64,000 bases of DNA, from positions 115,926 to 179,925 of the forward strand of contig NZ_SUMC01000012.1 in the NCBI RefSeq assembly GCF_005047355.1, read 5' to 3'. Every line of letters starts with the position of its first letter. The first letter of the stretch is position 1. The DNA is from Actinacidiphila oryziradicis (GTDB lineage: Bacteria > Actinomycetota > Actinomycetes > Streptomycetales > Streptomycetaceae). Shown one piece after another: positions 19,900-28,837 of this stretch. The notes beneath the pieces are model-generated. The model was not told the origin of the DNA, made no database searches, and saw only the letters and a program-made list of their open reading frames with translations. Both the position numbers and the translations under genes were made by a program.

Positions 19900-20708
19900 G
19901 CCCCCGAGTCCCGCACGCAGACGAAGATGGCCGTACCCGGCAGGAGGCCGCCGCGCAGCGGGGACCAGCCGCCCCACTCCTGGATGTTCCATTCGGGCCA
20001 TTCCGGCTCGACGAGATCGACCAGCCGGAAACCGGCCGCCACTATCTCCCGCACCCGGTCACCCAGCGTGCGGTGGTGCTCCACGTATACCGCCTGTCCT
20101 TCCTCGTCCTGCTCGACATACGGAGTGCGATCGAAGTAGGAGGAGGTGGCGGTGAGGCCCTCCGGGCCGGGTTCGTCGGGGAAGGCCCAGCGGACGGGGT
20201 GGGTCACGGAGAAGACCCAGCGCCCGCCGGGCCGCAGGACGCGCCGCACCTCCCGCATGACCCCGGCCGTGTCGGCGATGAACGGCAGCGCGCCGTAGGC
20301 CGAGCAGACGAGGTCGAAGGACTCGCCGGCGAAGGGAAGGGCGCCGGCGTCGGCCTGGACGAGCGGGATGTCCCCGCCTATGCGGTGGGCGTGCCGCAGC
20401 TGCCGGTGGGAGAGGTCCAGCGCGACCGGGTGGGCCCCTTGCCCAGCGAGCCAGCGCGAGCACTGGGCGGCGCCGGCGCCGATCTCGAGCACCGCGGCGC
20501 CCTTGAGCAGCTCCACCGGCCCGAGCAGCCCGGCGTCCTCCTCGTCGAGGCCCTCGGGGCCCCAGACGAAGCGGTCGTCGCCCAGGAAATGCCCGTGCTC
20601 CACCTGGTAATCGTCGGCGTTCCCATCCCACCACCCCCGGTTGGCGCGGCTGCTTTCTGTACTGTCCGCGTCACGGCGGGTCGCTTCCGGCTCAGGTCCT
20701 TGGATCAT
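19896..20708 (-). CDS. Class I SAM-dependent methyltransferase
   Basis: A 270-aa soluble enzyme with a Rossmann methyltransferase core: motif I VLEIGAGAAQCSRWLA (about 90-105), VALDLSHRQL, and DLVCSAYGALPFI. UbiE/SmtA-like family; substrate unknown. Its stop overlaps the hrpB GTG by 4 nt, suggesting expression as a unit. It is divergent from rpsA across 285 nt. Confidence 0.88.
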   Translation of the reverse strand: MIQGPEPEATRRDADSTESSRANRGWWDGNADDYQVEHGHFLGDDRFVWGPEGLDEEDAGLLGPVELLKGAAVLEIGAGAAQCSRWLAGQGAHPVALDLSHRQLRHAHRIGGDIPLVQADAGALPFAGESFDLVCSAYGALPFIADTAGVMREVRRVLRPGGRWVFSVTHPVRWAFPDEPGPEGLTATSSYFDRTPYVEQDEEGQAVYVEHHRTLGDRVREIVAAGFRLVDLVEPEWPEWNIQEWGGWSPLRGGLLPGTAIFVCVRDSGA

Positions 20709-20799
20709 CGTGTCGTTCGTCGTACTCTCTTCGGAGAACTTGTGACTGGGGATTTCCGCCGGGTTTGGGCCGTTGTGTCTTTGGTGTGCTCTTCGCGCA

Positions 20800-20828
20800 T
20801 TGACCGTGCCCGGCTGCCCCCGTATGCT
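20800..20828 (+). promoter_or_regulatory. rpsA promoter (housekeeping-sigma type)
   Basis: TTGACC (20800-20805), a 17-nt spacer and TATGCT (20823-20828) give a near-consensus vegetative promoter pointing at rpsA. Transcription would start near 20835, leaving a leader of about 160 nt. No terminator-like hairpin was seen in the leader. Confidence 0.75.
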
Positions 20829-20993
20829 ACAAGTTGCGCTGCGAGCCTGCGCACCTCAGACGGAGCAGGCTGCGCTCGAATCTGTTGTGGACCTCTCGGC
20901 CTTGTGGCTGTCCGGAATATCGGCAGAAGCGATAACGGGCTCCCGGCGTAGCAGTACCTACGACTTACTGTCCGTACCGGAGTCCTTTACCTA

Positions 20994-22502
20994 ATGACGA
21001 GCAGCACCGAGGCCCCTCGTACCACCCCGCAGGTGGCGTTCAACGACATCGGTTCCGAGGAAGCCTTCCTCGCCGCGATCGACGAGACGATCAAGTACTT
21101 CAACGACGGCGACATCGTCGACGGCGTCATCGTGAAGGTCGACCGGGACGAGGTCCTGCTCGACATCGGTTACAAGACCGAAGGCGTCATCCCCTCCCGC
21201 GAGCTCTCGATCAAGCACGACGTCGACCCGAACGAGGTCGTCAAGGTCGGCGACGAGATCGAGGCCCTTGTCCTCCAGAAGGAGGACAAGGAAGGTCGTC
21301 TCATCCTGTCCAAGAAGCGGGCTCAGTACGAGCGCGCCTGGGGCACGATCGAGAAGATCAAGGAAGAGGACGGCATCGTCACCGGTACCGTCATCGAGGT
21401 CGTCAAGGGTGGTCTCATCCTCGACATCGGCCTCCGCGGCTTCCTCCCGGCCTCGCTGGTCGAGATGCGCCGCGTCCGCGACCTCCAGCCCTACGTGGGC
21501 AAGGAGCTCGAGGCCAAGATCATCGAGCTGGACAAGAACCGCAACAACGTGGTCCTGTCCCGCCGCGCCTGGCTGGAGCAGACCCAGAGCGAGGTCCGCC
21601 AGACCTTCCTCACCACCCTGCAGAAGGGCCAGGTGCGCTCCGGCGTCGTCTCCTCGATCGTCAACTTCGGTGCCTTCGTGGACCTGGGTGGCGTCGACGG
21701 TCTCGTCCACGTCTCCGAGCTGTCCTGGAAGCACATCGACCACCCGTCCGAGGTCGTCGAGGTCGGCCAGGAGGTCACGGTCGAGGTCCTGGACGTCGAC
21801 ATGGACCGCGAGCGCGTCTCCCTGTCGCTGAAGGCGACCCAGGAGGACCCGTGGCAGCAGTTCGCCCGGACCCACCAGATCGGTCAGGTCGTCCCGGGTA
21901 AGGTCACCAAGCTCGTTCCGTTCGGCGCGTTCGTCCGCGTCGATGAGGGCATCGAGGGCCTGGTCCACATCTCCGAGCTGGCCGAGCGGCACGTGGAGAT
22001 CCCGGAGCAGGTCGTCCAGGTCAATGACGAGATCTTCGTCAAGGTCATCGACATCGACCTCGAGCGCCGCCGCATCAGCCTCTCGCTGAAGCAGGCCAAC
22101 GAGGCCTTCGGTGCCGAGCCCGCATCGGTCGAGTTCGACCCGACCCTGTACGGCATGGCCGCGTCCTACGACGACCAGGGCAACTACATCTACCCCGAGG
22201 GCTTCGACCCCGAGACCAACGACTGGCTCGAGGGCTTCGAGACCCAGCGCGAGGCCTGGGAGACCCAGTACGCCGAGGCGCAGACCCGCTTCGAGCAGCA
22301 CCAGGCGCAGGTCATCAAGTCCCGCGAGGCCGACGAGCAGGCAGCGGCCGAAGGTGTGGCGGCTCCGGCCGGCGCGCCCGGCGCCGGCGCGGGCCTCGGT
22401 GGCGGCTCGTACTCCTCGGAGTCGGACGACAACTCCGGCGCCCTCGCGTCGGACGAGGCACTGGCGGCGCTTCGCGAGAAGCTCGCGGGCGGCCAGAGCT
22501 GA
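20994..22502 (+). CDS. rpsA: 30S ribosomal protein S1
   Basis: RNA-binding ribosomal protein that helps mRNA load on the 30S subunit. The 502-aa protein has four S1 OB-fold repeats at about 38-108, 125-193, 210-280 and 297-366. The last two show the clear signatures GAFVDLGGVDGLVHVSEL and GAFVRVDEGIEGLVHISEL. Four rather than six repeats and an acidic then Gly/Ala-rich tail are the normal actinobacterial form. The ATG lacks a strong Shine-Dalgarno site (CCTTTACCTA), as can occur for this gene. Codon use is strongly biased, fitting high expression. Confidence 0.98.
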   Translation: MTSSTEAPRTTPQVAFNDIGSEEAFLAAIDETIKYFNDGDIVDGVIVKVDRDEVLLDIGYKTEGVIPSRELSIKHDVDPNEVVKVGDEIEALVLQKEDKEGRLILSKKRAQYERAWGTIEKIKEEDGIVTGTVIEVVKGGLILDIGLRGFLPASLVEMRRVRDLQPYVGKELEAKIIELDKNRNNVVLSRRAWLEQTQSEVRQTFLTTLQKGQVRSGVVSSIVNFGAFVDLGGVDGLVHVSELSWKHIDHPSEVVEVGQEVTVEVLDVDMDRERVSLSLKATQEDPWQQFARTHQIGQVVPGKVTKLVPFGAFVRVDEGIEGLVHISELAERHVEIPEQVVQVNDEIFVKVIDIDLERRRISLSLKQANEAFGAEPASVEFDPTLYGMAASYDDQGNYIYPEGFDPETNDWLEGFETQREAWETQYAEAQTRFEQHQAQVIKSREADEQAAAEGVAAPAGAPGAGAGLGGGSYSSESDDNSGALASDEALAALREKLAGGQS

Positions 22503-22543
22503 ACGCTTGGCCCCAGCTGGCCACGCGCCACGCACGCTGAAAA

Positions 22544-22575
22544 GAAGGGCCCGCTCCCATGGGAGCGGGCCCTTC
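22544..22575. terminator. rpsA terminator
   Basis: Perfect 14-bp GC-rich hairpin (22544-22557 with 22562-22575, loop CATG) 42 nt after the rpsA stop. Confidence 0.9.
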
Positions 22576-22665
22576 CGCGTGCCCGGCAGGACTGCCGGGC
22601 CGGGGTGGCCCGTAACACGCCACTGAGAGAGTCCCCTGCGCCAGCAGCGAAAGGGGACATGACAG

Positions 22666-24252
22666 ATGACTCAGTTCAACCGGCGCGATTTCCTGCGGAC
22701 TGTCGGAGCCACCGGTGGTGCCGGCGCGATGTTCGCCACCATGGGAGCGCTCGGTCTCGCGCCCACCGCCCAGGCCGCCACCCGGGAGCCAGCTTTCGAC
22801 GCACCGAGGAAGAGCGACTTCACTCTCTCCGGAAAGGGAGCCGCCAAGGTCGTCATCGTCGGCGGCGGCATCGCCGGTCTGACATCCGCGTACGAATTGG
22901 GCAAGGCGGGCTACGAGTGTACGGTCCTGGAGGCCCGGGACCGGGCCGGTGGCCGCAACTTCACCGTGCGGGGCGGCGACACCACGACCGACCTGTACGG
23001 CAACCGGCAGACCGCGAAGTTCACCGACGGCCACTACATGAACGCGGGCCCCGCCCGAATACCCCAGTGGATGATCACCCTCGACTACTGCCGCGAACTC
23101 GACGTACCCATCGAGGTGTTCACCAACATCAACGCGGACGCCTACATCTACAACGAGTCCGCCGGCATGACCAGCCCGATGCGCTACCGCACCGCCAAGG
23201 CCGACACCTACGGCTACGTATCGGAACTGCTCGCCAAGGCCACCGACAAGGGCGCCCTCGACGCGGAGCTCACCAGCGACGACCGCGAGCGTCTGATCGA
23301 GTTCCTCAAGGACTTCGGCGACCTGGGGGACACCCTCGACTACACCGAGAGCGAACGCCGCGGCTACTCGGTCGTCCCGGCCGCCGCAGGCACCCCGGAA
23401 GTGCGGTGCAGCAACGTCCCGACCGCGTCGGAGGTCCTCGCGACCGGCGTCGGCCGCTACTTCTCCTTCGAATTCGGGTACGACCAGGCCATGCTGATGT
23501 TCCAGCCCGTCGGCGGCATGGACCAGATCCCCAGGGCCCCGGTACGGGCGATCGGCGCGCCCAAAGTCCGCACCGGCTGCGCCGTCACGAAGATCACCGA
23601 CACGGGCGGCGGAGTCACCGTGACCTATACGCAAGGGGGCCGCACCCACCAGATCGACGCCGACTACTGCATCGGCGCGCTGCCGCCGAACATCCTTGCC
23701 AAGATTCCGCACAACCTCGGTACCGGAGTCCAGTCCGCGCTCGAGGCCATCACTCCGCAGTCCGCAGGCAAGATCGGTCTGGAATACCGGTCCCACTGGT
23801 GGGAGAGCGACCACAACATCTACGGCGGCATCACCGAGACGGATCAGGACGTCGTCCACATCTGGCACCCGTCCTACGGCTTCCACGGCGAGCGCGGCGT
23901 CATGATCGGGTATTACAACTACGCTGACACGGCCGATGCGTACGCCAAGCTCACCCCGAAGGAGCGCGAAAATCGCGCCGTCACCACCGGAGTGAAAATC
24001 TACGGCGACAAGTACCTTACGGAGCTGGCCTCTTCCTTCTCCCAGCACTGGCGTCAGTTCTCCCATCAGGAGGCCGCCTGGCACGACACGCCCGGCGGTC
24101 CGGACGACGCGCGCTATAAGCCGCTCAACGAACCGTCCGGGCGTGTCTACTTCGCCGGCGACTGGCTCAGCTACACCGCCGCCTGGCAGCATGGCGCTTT
24201 CACCTCGGCCCGCAAGGCCGTGACCGCCCTCAACCGGCGTGTCCTGGCATGA
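22666..24252 (+). CDS. Tat-exported FAD amine/L-amino acid oxidase
   Basis: Flavoprotein of the monoamine oxidase/L-amino acid oxidase family, 528 aa. The Tat motif RRDFLRTVG lies at residues 5-13, with a signal peptide to about residue 40. The dinucleotide-binding fold begins VVIVGGGIAGLTSAYELG with the MAO landmark ARDRAGGRNFT, and the C-terminal FAD-binding GRVYFAGDW is intact. It would oxidise an amine or amino acid outside the cell, releasing H2O2 and ammonia; the substrate is not known. It has its own upstream gap after the rpsA terminator and AAAGGGGACATGACAG before the ATG. Confidence 0.88.
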   Translation: MTQFNRRDFLRTVGATGGAGAMFATMGALGLAPTAQAATREPAFDAPRKSDFTLSGKGAAKVVIVGGGIAGLTSAYELGKAGYECTVLEARDRAGGRNFTVRGGDTTTDLYGNRQTAKFTDGHYMNAGPARIPQWMITLDYCRELDVPIEVFTNINADAYIYNESAGMTSPMRYRTAKADTYGYVSELLAKATDKGALDAELTSDDRERLIEFLKDFGDLGDTLDYTESERRGYSVVPAAAGTPEVRCSNVPTASEVLATGVGRYFSFEFGYDQAMLMFQPVGGMDQIPRAPVRAIGAPKVRTGCAVTKITDTGGGVTVTYTQGGRTHQIDADYCIGALPPNILAKIPHNLGTGVQSALEAITPQSAGKIGLEYRSHWWESDHNIYGGITETDQDVVHIWHPSYGFHGERGVMIGYYNYADTADAYAKLTPKERENRAVTTGVKIYGDKYLTELASSFSQHWRQFSHQEAAWHDTPGGPDDARYKPLNEPSGRVYFAGDWLSYTAAWQHGAFTSARKAVTALNRRVLA

Positions 24253-24285
24253 CATCTGACAACCGTCCGTAAAAGCCTGCGGGAA

Positions 24286-24335
24286 TGCGCGGACCCCGTC
24301 CATCGTTGAAGCAACGATGTGCAAGGGTCCGCGCA
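24286..24335. terminator. Two-tier hairpin after the amine oxidase
   Basis: Outer arms 24286-24296 and 24325-24335 (11 bp) enclose a second perfect 8-bp hairpin (24301-24308 with 24312-24319). It is probably the terminator of the oxidase, but it ends only 35 nt before the PAC2 start and could also be in that gene's leader. Confidence 0.7.
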
Positions 24336-24369
24336 CGACCGCGGCGGACCGCGAAAGGAAGGGTGCGCG

Positions 24370-25305
24370 GTGTTGGATCCGCAGGGGCTGTACGAGTTCG
24401 TACCGGGCGGGGCCGAGGCGGTTGACGAGGCGGTCGGCGAGGCCGGGCCGGTGATGATGTACCACCTGGAGGGGTATATCGACGCGGGCGAGACGGGCTC
24501 CCAGGTGGTGGAGCAGCTCCTGGAACGGCTGGAGTACCAGGTTGTTGCCCGCTTCGACGCCGACCGGCTGGTCGATTACCGTGCCCGCCGCCCCATGATG
24601 ACCTTTGAACGCGACCACTGGTCGACATACGAGGCACCCGAGATCGTTCTCTACCTGGTGCACGACACCACCGGCGCGCCCTTCCTGCTGCTGGCCGGAC
24701 ATGAACCGGACGTGGAATGGGAGCGCTTCACGGCCGCCGTGATCGAGATCGTCGAGCGGCTCGGCGTCCGGCTGGCGATCAACTTCCACGGCATTCCCAT
24801 GGGCGTCCCGCACACCCGCCCGGTCGGCCTGACACCTCACGGCAACCGTATCGACCTCATGCCCGGTCACCGCAGCTGGTTCGACGAGGCCCAGGTGCCC
24901 GGCAGCGCCGAGTCCCTCATCGAGCTGCGGCTCTCCGATACCGGCCGCGATGTGCTGGGCGTCGCCGCCCATGTGCCGCACTACCTCTCCCGTTCCTCCT
25001 ACCCCGAGGCGGCGCTCGCCGTCCTGGAGGCGGTCACCGCGGCCACCGGCCTGGTGCTGCCGGAGGTCGCTCACGCGCTGCGGACTGAGGCCCATACCGT
25101 ACGCCTGGAGATCGACCGCCAGGTCGAGGAGGGCGACGCCGAGCTCGTCTCGGTCGTCCGCGGCCTGGAGAACCAGTACGACGCCCTGGCCGGTGCCTTG
25201 TCCCGCGACAGCCTGATCGCCGAGCCCATCGACCTGCCGTCGGCGGACGACCTCGCGGCGGAGTTCGAGCGCTTCCTTGCCGACCGCGAGGAGGACGGCG
25301 CCTGA
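24370..25305 (+). CDS. PAC2 family protein
   Basis: A 311-aa soluble protein of the PAC2 (proteasome assembly chaperone 2-like) family. Recognisable segments are [28 protein letters not shown] and [20 protein letters not shown]. Bacterial members are ATP-grasp-linked or of unknown role; a proteasome link is not shown. The GTG start ([10 protein letters not shown]) has AAGGAAGGG upstream. The C-terminus is acidic and helical. It lies directly upstream of coaE. Confidence 0.85.
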   Translation: MLDPQGLYEFVPGGAEAVDEAVGEAGPVMMYHLEGYIDAGETGSQVVEQLLERLEYQVVARFDADRLVDYRARRPMMTFERDHWSTYEAPEIVLYLVHDTTGAPFLLLAGHEPDVEWERFTAAVIEIVERLGVRLAINFHGIPMGVPHTRPVGLTPHGNRIDLMPGHRSWFDEAQVPGSAESLIELRLSDTGRDVLGVAAHVPHYLSRSSYPEAALAVLEAVTAATGLVLPEVAHALRTEAHTVRLEIDRQVEEGDAELVSVVRGLENQYDALAGALSRDSLIAEPIDLPSADDLAAEFERFLADREEDGA

Positions 25306-25364
25306 ACGAGGCTGAGGGCGGCCGGAAGACGCTCCTGAGTGGTTCTCAGCAGTAATCTGGCCGC

Positions 25365-26222
25365 ATGCTGAGAGTTGGGTTGACCGGTGGGATCGGGTCG
25401 GGCAAGAGCACGGTGTCCGCGTTGCTCGTCTCCTACGGGGCGGTGCTGATCGACGCCGACCGTATCGCCCGCGAAGTGGTGGAGCCGGGCACCGACGGGC
25501 TGGCTGCCGTGGTGGCCGAATTCGGCGAGGACATCCTGGCGGCCGACGGCACCCTGGACCGCCCCGAGCTCGGCCGAATCGTCTTTGCCGACGAGAGCCG
25601 TCTCAAGGCCCTCAACGCCATCGTGCACCCCTTGGTCCGTGACCGCTCCGCCGAGCTGGAGGTCGCTGCCGGGCCCGATTCCGTGGTCGTCCAGGACGTC
25701 CCCCTGCTCGCCGAGAACCGGCTGGCACCCCTCTACGATCTGGTCGTCGTCGTGGACGCCGCTCCCAAGACACAGCTCGACCGATTGGTACGGCAGCGCG
25801 GCATGCCGGAGGACGACGCCCGGGCCCGGATGGCCGCCCAGGCCACCCGGGACGAGCGCCTGGCGGTCGCCGATCTTGTCATTGACAACGACGGTCCCTT
25901 CGAAGCGCTTGAGCCCCAGGTCAAGAAGGTGTGGGAGGAGCTGCGGCGCCGGGCGGGGGGGGGGGGGGGGGGGGGGGGCGGGGGGGGGGGGGGGGGGGCC
26001 GCCCCCCCCCCCCCCCCCCCCCCCCCCGCCCGGCGACATGACACCCCCTGGCAGCCGCTCCTGGCGGGAATGCGGTTGCGGACGTTGACGTTGGGTATTT
26101 TTGATCCCACGATCAGACACCAGGCACCGCATTCCGGGGAAGGAGACGCCCGTGCCCGAGCGCACCCCCGAGACCCATGTCATCGACTACCGCGCCGCCG
26201 AGCAGCTGCTGGCCGCCCGTGA
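25365..26222 (+). CDS. coaE: Dephospho-CoA kinase (3' end unreliable)
   Basis: Final enzyme of CoA biosynthesis: ATP-dependent phosphorylation of dephospho-CoA. P-loop GGIGSGKST at the N-terminus, [15 protein letters not shown], and the lid segment [16 protein letters not shown]. Residues 1 to about 195 (to about 25950) are a complete, normal CoaE domain. Beyond that the frame runs through a G/C-only tract encoding poly-Gly then poly-Pro and stays open to 26222, overlapping the TPR gene by 71 nt. That extension is not believable; the true stop is probably inside or close to the tract. The ATG follows GTAATCTGGCCGC with no strong ribosome site. Confidence 0.9.
   Translation: MLRVGLTGGIGSGKSTVSALLVSYGAVLIDADRIAREVVEPGTDGLAAVVAEFGEDILAADGTLDRPELGRIVFADESRLKALNAIVHPLVRDRSAELEVAAGPDSVVVQDVPLLAENRLAPLYDLVVVVDAAPKTQLDRLVRQRGMPEDDARARMAAQATRDERLAVADLVIDNDGPFEALEPQVKKVWEELRRRAGGGGGGGGGGGGGGAAPPPPPPPPARRHDTPWQPLLAGMRLRTLTLGIFDPTIRHQAPHSGEGDARARAHPRDPCHRLPRRRAAAGRP
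25948..26034. repeat. Poly-G/poly-C inverted tract (probable artefact)
   Basis: The segment reads GCCGGGC, 24 G, C, 19 G, CCG, 26 C, then GCCCGGC. The flanks 25948-25954 and 26028-26034 are exact inverse complements. Nothing else in the window resembles it. It looks like poly-G read ends joined to their complements at a hard-to-read hairpin, probably the real coaE terminator. Confidence 0.85.
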
Positions 26223-26523
26223 CCCGCGCGGTGCCGTCAAGCTGCTCGACTCGGTCATTGCCGCTCACCCGGAGAACACCGCCGCCCGGCTGCTGCGGGC
26301 CCGGGCCTTCTTCCTGGCAGCGCAGCTGCGTCCGGCCGAGCTGGAGTTCCAGATCGTGCTGGAGCGGGAACCGGACAACGCGTTCGCGCACTTCGCCCTG
26401 GCCCGCACACTGCAGCGGGCCGGCCGACCCGAGGAAGCGCTGCGTCATTTCCGGCTGGCGGCCGCGCTCGACCCGCAGCCCGAGTACCTGGAGGCGGCCC
26501 GCTTCGGGAAGGCTGCCGGCTGA
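26152..26523 (+). CDS. Small TPR protein
   Basis: A 123-aa soluble protein made mostly of tetratricopeptide-like helices: [21 protein letters not shown], then [13 protein letters not shown], then [16 protein letters not shown] with [16 protein letters not shown]. It is probably a protein-protein adaptor; partner unknown. The GTG start ([10 protein letters not shown]) has GGGGAAGGAG about 7 nt upstream, so the start is well supported. No terminator is visible in the 156 nt before the convergent next gene. Confidence 0.85.
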   Translation: MPERTPETHVIDYRAAEQLLAARDPRGAVKLLDSVIAAHPENTAARLLRARAFFLAAQLRPAELEFQIVLEREPDNAFAHFALARTLQRAGRPEEALRHFRLAAALDPQPEYLEAARFGKAAG

Positions 26524-26679
26524 TTCTGCGGCGGTCGGCACAGGGGACTGCTGATATCCCGCCGTCTCACTCCCGTTGAGGTTCCGGTGCACGCTTTCTG
26601 ACGCTGCCGCAACCCACGGGGTCTTCCGCCACACATGGCGGCCGAGTTCGTGTTCGCCACGGCCACCCCGGTCACCGTT

Positions 26680-27494
26680 TCACCGAATTGGATGTGGCGA
26701 CCTGATCTGCGCGGCGTCAATGAGGGTGACAAGCGCCGCCACCAGCGTGTCGATGCCTTGGTGCGGGGGGCCGCCCGGCTCCGTCATATAGGTGTCGCGA
26801 CGGATCTCGACCATGAGGGCGGCCACTTCGGGCGTTTTTCGGTAGTGCTCGAGCGGCACATATGTGCCGGAAAACGGTGAGTCGAGGCCGACGGCGCCGA
26901 CGGGCGCGAACGCCTCCCGGGCTGCTTCGAGCAGCCAGCCCGGGGTGTGGAAGGCGCATCGGTGCCCAGACAGACTGCCGGCCTGGGCCGGTCGCCGTGC
27001 AGTTCGTACGGCAGCGGCACGCTCGGATACGAGTGCACATCGATCACGACCGCCCGGCCGGCCCCGGCCAGCCGGTCCCGTACGCAGCCGGCCATGGCGG
27101 CGGCGTACGGGGTGAAATACGCGTCCAGTAGCGCCTTCTCATGCGCGGGATCGTCCTCGCGCAGCCGTTTGCCGTGCGACGTGCGGGTGTAGACCGCACC
27201 CATGCCGACAGCCCGCATCTCCTCGCGCTCGTCCGGGAAGCGCTCGGGGTCAACGACCAGCCGGGACAGCGCATTGGTGAACAGCCAGGGGGCAACCGCC
27301 GCCCCGGCGGCGGCTCGTGCGGCGATCAGGCCGGTATGGGCGTCCGTCATGTGATCCAGCTCGGCCCCCAGCGCGACATCGTCCAGCAGGATCCGCGAGC
27401 GGGCGGCGGCGGTGATGGCGCGGGAGGCGTGTGGTACGTGCAGTACCACCGGGGAGCTGACCGCGCCCGCATTTTTGGTGATCGTACGGTTCAC
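26680..27494 (-). pseudogene. N-formylglutamate amidohydrolase, frameshifted
   Basis: The first about 178 residues read as an N-formylglutamate amidohydrolase-like enzyme (VVLHVPHASRAI, ELDHMTDAHTG, VIDVHSYPS, PAVCLGTDA). The frame then loses sense near 26955 and would stop at 26784. One base out of register the homologous C-terminus continues: FHTPGWLLEAAREAFAPVG, PFSGTYVPLEHYRKTPEV, VEIRRDTYM, with a stop at 26680. A single extra base near 26955 explains it. This is either a recent frameshift or a sequencing error. The family cleaves formylglutamate in histidine degradation, but this branch is broadly annotated. Confidence 0.8.
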
Positions 27495-27553
27495 GGCACC
27501 CCAGCATGCCCGATAACGTGGCGCCGTCGTAAGTGCATTGGGGAGAGGTACGT

Positions 27554-28021
27554 GTGGACAGCAGCATGTTGGGCCGGATGCGCAAGTGGGCTCTGGTTAC
27601 CGTCTTAGCGGCGGTGATTGGGGTAATGCCGTCGGCGGCCCTCGCGACGCCGGGGAGCGGTGTGACGGGGACGATCCTTGCAAAGGGCACCACCGACTCC
27701 GGAATCAAGATCAAGACAAAGGGACGTACGGATGTCATCGTCCGCACGATCACAGTCGAGCCCGGCGGCTCGACCGGCTGGCACTACCACCAGGGCAAGC
27801 TCATCGCGGTCGTGCAGTCCGGCACTCTGACCCGCACCATGGCCGACTGTTCCGTGGAGACCTCGACCGCCGGCCAGTCCTTCATCGAGCCCGACGGCGC
27901 CGACCACATCCATATAGCCCGCAATCTGGGCACCGTGCCCGTCGTCCTCTACGTCACCTACCTCCTGCCCGAGGGGGCCCCGCTCTCGGTCGACGCACCC
28001 GACCCCGGCTGCGGCGGCTGA
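27554..28021 (+). CDS. Secreted cupin-domain protein
   Basis: A 155-aa protein with a signal peptide (MRKWALVTVLAAVIGVMPSA) and one cupin barrel (about 50-140). The first cupin motif is GGSTGWHYHQGKLIAVVQSG with two His, the second GADHIHIARNLG, so a metal site is likely. Enzymatic role unknown. The GTG start (VDSSML) has GGGAGAGG five bases upstream; a GTG at 27533 would lie before that site. It is divergent from the formylglutamate amidohydrolase gene across 59 nt. Confidence 0.86.
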   Translation: MDSSMLGRMRKWALVTVLAAVIGVMPSAALATPGSGVTGTILAKGTTDSGIKIKTKGRTDVIVRTITVEPGGSTGWHYHQGKLIAVVQSGTLTRTMADCSVETSTAGQSFIEPDGADHIHIARNLGTVPVVLYVTYLLPEGAPLSVDAPDPGCGG

Positions 28022-28056
28022 TGCCACGACGGGACAAGAGTGCGGGGAGGGCCCCG

Positions 28057-28638
28057 TCAGAACAGCGGCTCCGGGAGGACGCCCTCCAGCGCCAGCAGGG
28101 TCCGCTTGATCTCCAGGCCGCCGCCGAAACCGCCTATGCCGCCGTCGCTCTCCACGACGCGGTGGCACGGGACGACGACCGGGAGCGGATTGGCACCCAT
28201 GGCTGTGCCGACCGCGCGCGCCGCGCCCGGCTCGCCGAGCCGGTCGGCCAGGTGCTGGTAGCCGACGACGGTGCCGTAGCGGACGCCGGCGGCGAGTTCG
28301 CGCTGGACGCGCCGGTTGAAGCCGGAGGTCAGCGACCAGTCCAGGTCGAGCGTGAAAGCCCGTAGCTCGCCCCGGAAGTACGCGTCCAGCTGACATATCG
28401 CCTCGGCGAGATGACGGGAGGGAGCGTCCTCGGCCCGCTCCCGGGACAGCTCCTGCGGCGCGGCCCCCAGCCGCCGGGCGAGCCGGTCCAGGGCGGTGTG
28501 CGTCGTCTTCTCGTCCGCGTGGAAGACGACCTGGAGCAGCCCCTGCCCGGACGCGGTGAGCAGCAGGGGGCCGACGGGTGTGTCCCGCACGGCCCAGACC
28601 GCTGCGGCGGTCGTCGTGTACTGCCCCGTATCCGTCAT
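28057..28638 (-). CDS. ogt: O6-methylguanine-DNA methyltransferase
   Basis: Suicide repair protein that takes the alkyl group from O6-alkylguanine onto its own cysteine. The 193-aa sequence has the helix-turn-helix region RYGTVVGYQHLADRLG, the active site PCHRV with nucleophilic Cys, and FGGGLEIKRTLLALEG. N-terminal RNase-H-like domain at about 1-100. Single-domain Ogt type, without an AdaA-like regulatory part. Convergent with the cupin gene. Confidence 0.95.
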   Translation of the reverse strand: MTDTGQYTTTAAAVWAVRDTPVGPLLLTASGQGLLQVVFHADEKTTHTALDRLARRLGAAPQELSRERAEDAPSRHLAEAICQLDAYFRGELRAFTLDLDWSLTSGFNRRVQRELAAGVRYGTVVGYQHLADRLGEPGAARAVGTAMGANPLPVVVPCHRVVESDGGIGGFGGGLEIKRTLLALEGVLPEPLF

Positions 28639-28758
28639 GGAACCAGCCTAGGCCGTGCCCGGCCGGTCATGTGCGGTCAAGGTCTGCTCCGCTGCGGTAC
28701 ATCGCAAGGCGGGGAGATTACCCGCGATGGCGCCGCGCGACCCGGTCAGGGCCCCGAA

Positions 28759-28776
28759 ACCACTCGCGCGAGTGGT
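28759..28776. promoter_or_regulatory. Perfect 18-bp palindrome, candidate operator
   Basis: ACCACTCGCGCGAGTGGT is its own reverse complement. It lies in the 199-nt divergent spacer, 62 nt before the AbiEi-like gene and 121 nt from ogt, and is the kind of site a dimeric regulator binds. The regulator is unknown; autoregulation by the AbiEi-like protein is one possibility. Confidence 0.5.
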
Positions 28777-28837
28777 GCTTTTCGACAGCTGTGTCACAGC
28801 GGGTAGTCGACACCGTCTGTATGGGGAGGGGGCGGTC

